A DNA stretch of 32,940 nucleotides from Flavobacteriales bacterium UBA1112 (GTDB lineage Bacteria > Bacteroidota > Bacteroidia > Flavobacteriales_D > Sanyastnellaceae). A program made the translations under genes and the position numbers. The stretch covers positions 1 to 32,940 of the forward strand of contig DCBH01000059.1 of the NCBI GenBank assembly GCA_002313415.1, in the 5' to 3' direction. Positions within the stretch are counted from its first letter, which is position 1. Each line of letters opens with the position of its first letter. Under the pieces are notes generated by a model. That model made no database searches. It was not told the origin of the DNA and saw nothing but the letters and a program-made list of their open reading frames with translations. Of this stretch, positions 32,821 through 32,940 are shown in pieces.

Positions 32821-32940
32821 TCAATTCATTTGGTAAGCAACCCCCAAACGCACCCAACGACCGGGTTGTTCGATGTTGCCGAGGTCCACGTAGTTCAAAT
32901 CCAAGGCGTTGTCAACGCGCACATACGCGCGGAAAGCCTC
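32821..32940 (-). CDS. TonB-dependent receptor, C-terminal end only
   Basis: Only the last 39 residues are inside the window, read from the right edge to the TGA at 32821-32823. The peptide runs RVDNALDLNYVDLGNIEQ then PGRWVRLGVAYQMN, matching the last two beta strands of outer-membrane TonB-dependent receptors (a DxNYxD..G.xxPGRW..LGV.Y pattern). The substrate cannot be told. It lies 14 bases upstream of the isomerase gene, so the operon may begin outside the window. Confidence 0.75.
   Translation of the reverse strand, partial: EAFRAYVRVDNALDLNYVDLGNIEQPGRWVRLGVAYQMN

Noticed and set aside
1..32940. Mobile element, CRISPR array, defence cluster or tRNA
   Set aside because: No transposase, integrase, regularly spaced repeats or tRNA-like fold was seen; nearly all sequence is covered by conserved housekeeping or envelope genes.

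Overview
The window (about 32.9 kb, moderate GC) looks like chromosomal core DNA from a member of the Bacteroidota, most likely a Flavobacteriales-type lineage. The reasons are: a very large secreted protein ending in a T9SS type B (gliding-motility, CHU_C-like) sorting domain; a lone TonB-dependent receptor C-terminus; the ftsX-DUF3098-uppP gene order; a SUF-only Fe-S assembly operon; and repeated TAnnTTTG-like -7 promoter boxes instead of Shine-Dalgarno-led starts. I see 31 protein-coding genes (two cut by the window edges), no tRNA, rRNA, CRISPR array or insertion sequence, and no gene-free stretch longer than about 175 bases.

Layout. 1-1278: divergent pepP (cut) and a RidA-type 2-aminomuconate deaminase. 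1395-3682: tryptophan 2,3-dioxygenase behind a palindromic operator-like region, then an overlapping M23 peptidase lipoprotein. 3660-6883: a small glycan module with a PAPS sulfotransferase and a Wzx-like flippase on the minus strand and a second, different sulfotransferase divergent on the plus strand. 6897-13233 (minus): the SUF operon sufA-sufB-sufC-sufD-[tlyA]-sufS-sufE, with the rRNA methyltransferase/hemolysin-family gene tlyA inside it. 13350-15882 (plus): ftsX, DUF3098, uppP and a small lipoprotein. 15926-20758: an exported Mn-type superoxide dismutase (minus), then AsmA-like protein, an uncharacterised protein and rsmI (plus). 20730-25929 (minus): the giant NIDO/T9SS protein followed by radA. 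26104-27894: lepA (plus). 27881-32940 (minus): TonB receptor end, phosphoglucose/phosphomannose isomerase, lipB, an NylB-like serine hydrolase, a LytTR response regulator and rlmN.

The most striking non-gene signal is a recurrent box, close to TACCTTYG, whose first base lies exactly 12 bases before the start codon of ten genes and 10-13 bases before three more. It matches the Bacteroidota -7 element, so these genes are probably transcribed as leaderless or nearly leaderless mRNAs. It also defines two pairs of interleaved divergent promoters in gaps of only 33-34 bases. Genes are packed tightly: ATGA or TAATG overlaps are common, and three convergent pairs overlap at their 3' ends. Most of the window is housekeeping. 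The best candidates for something new are the promoter-start architecture, the phased palindromes before tryptophan dioxygenase, tlyA inside suf, the sulfotransferase/flippase module and the possible hairpin over the LytTR regulator's ribosome site. I did not find a gene set that amounts to a clearly undescribed defence or mobile system.
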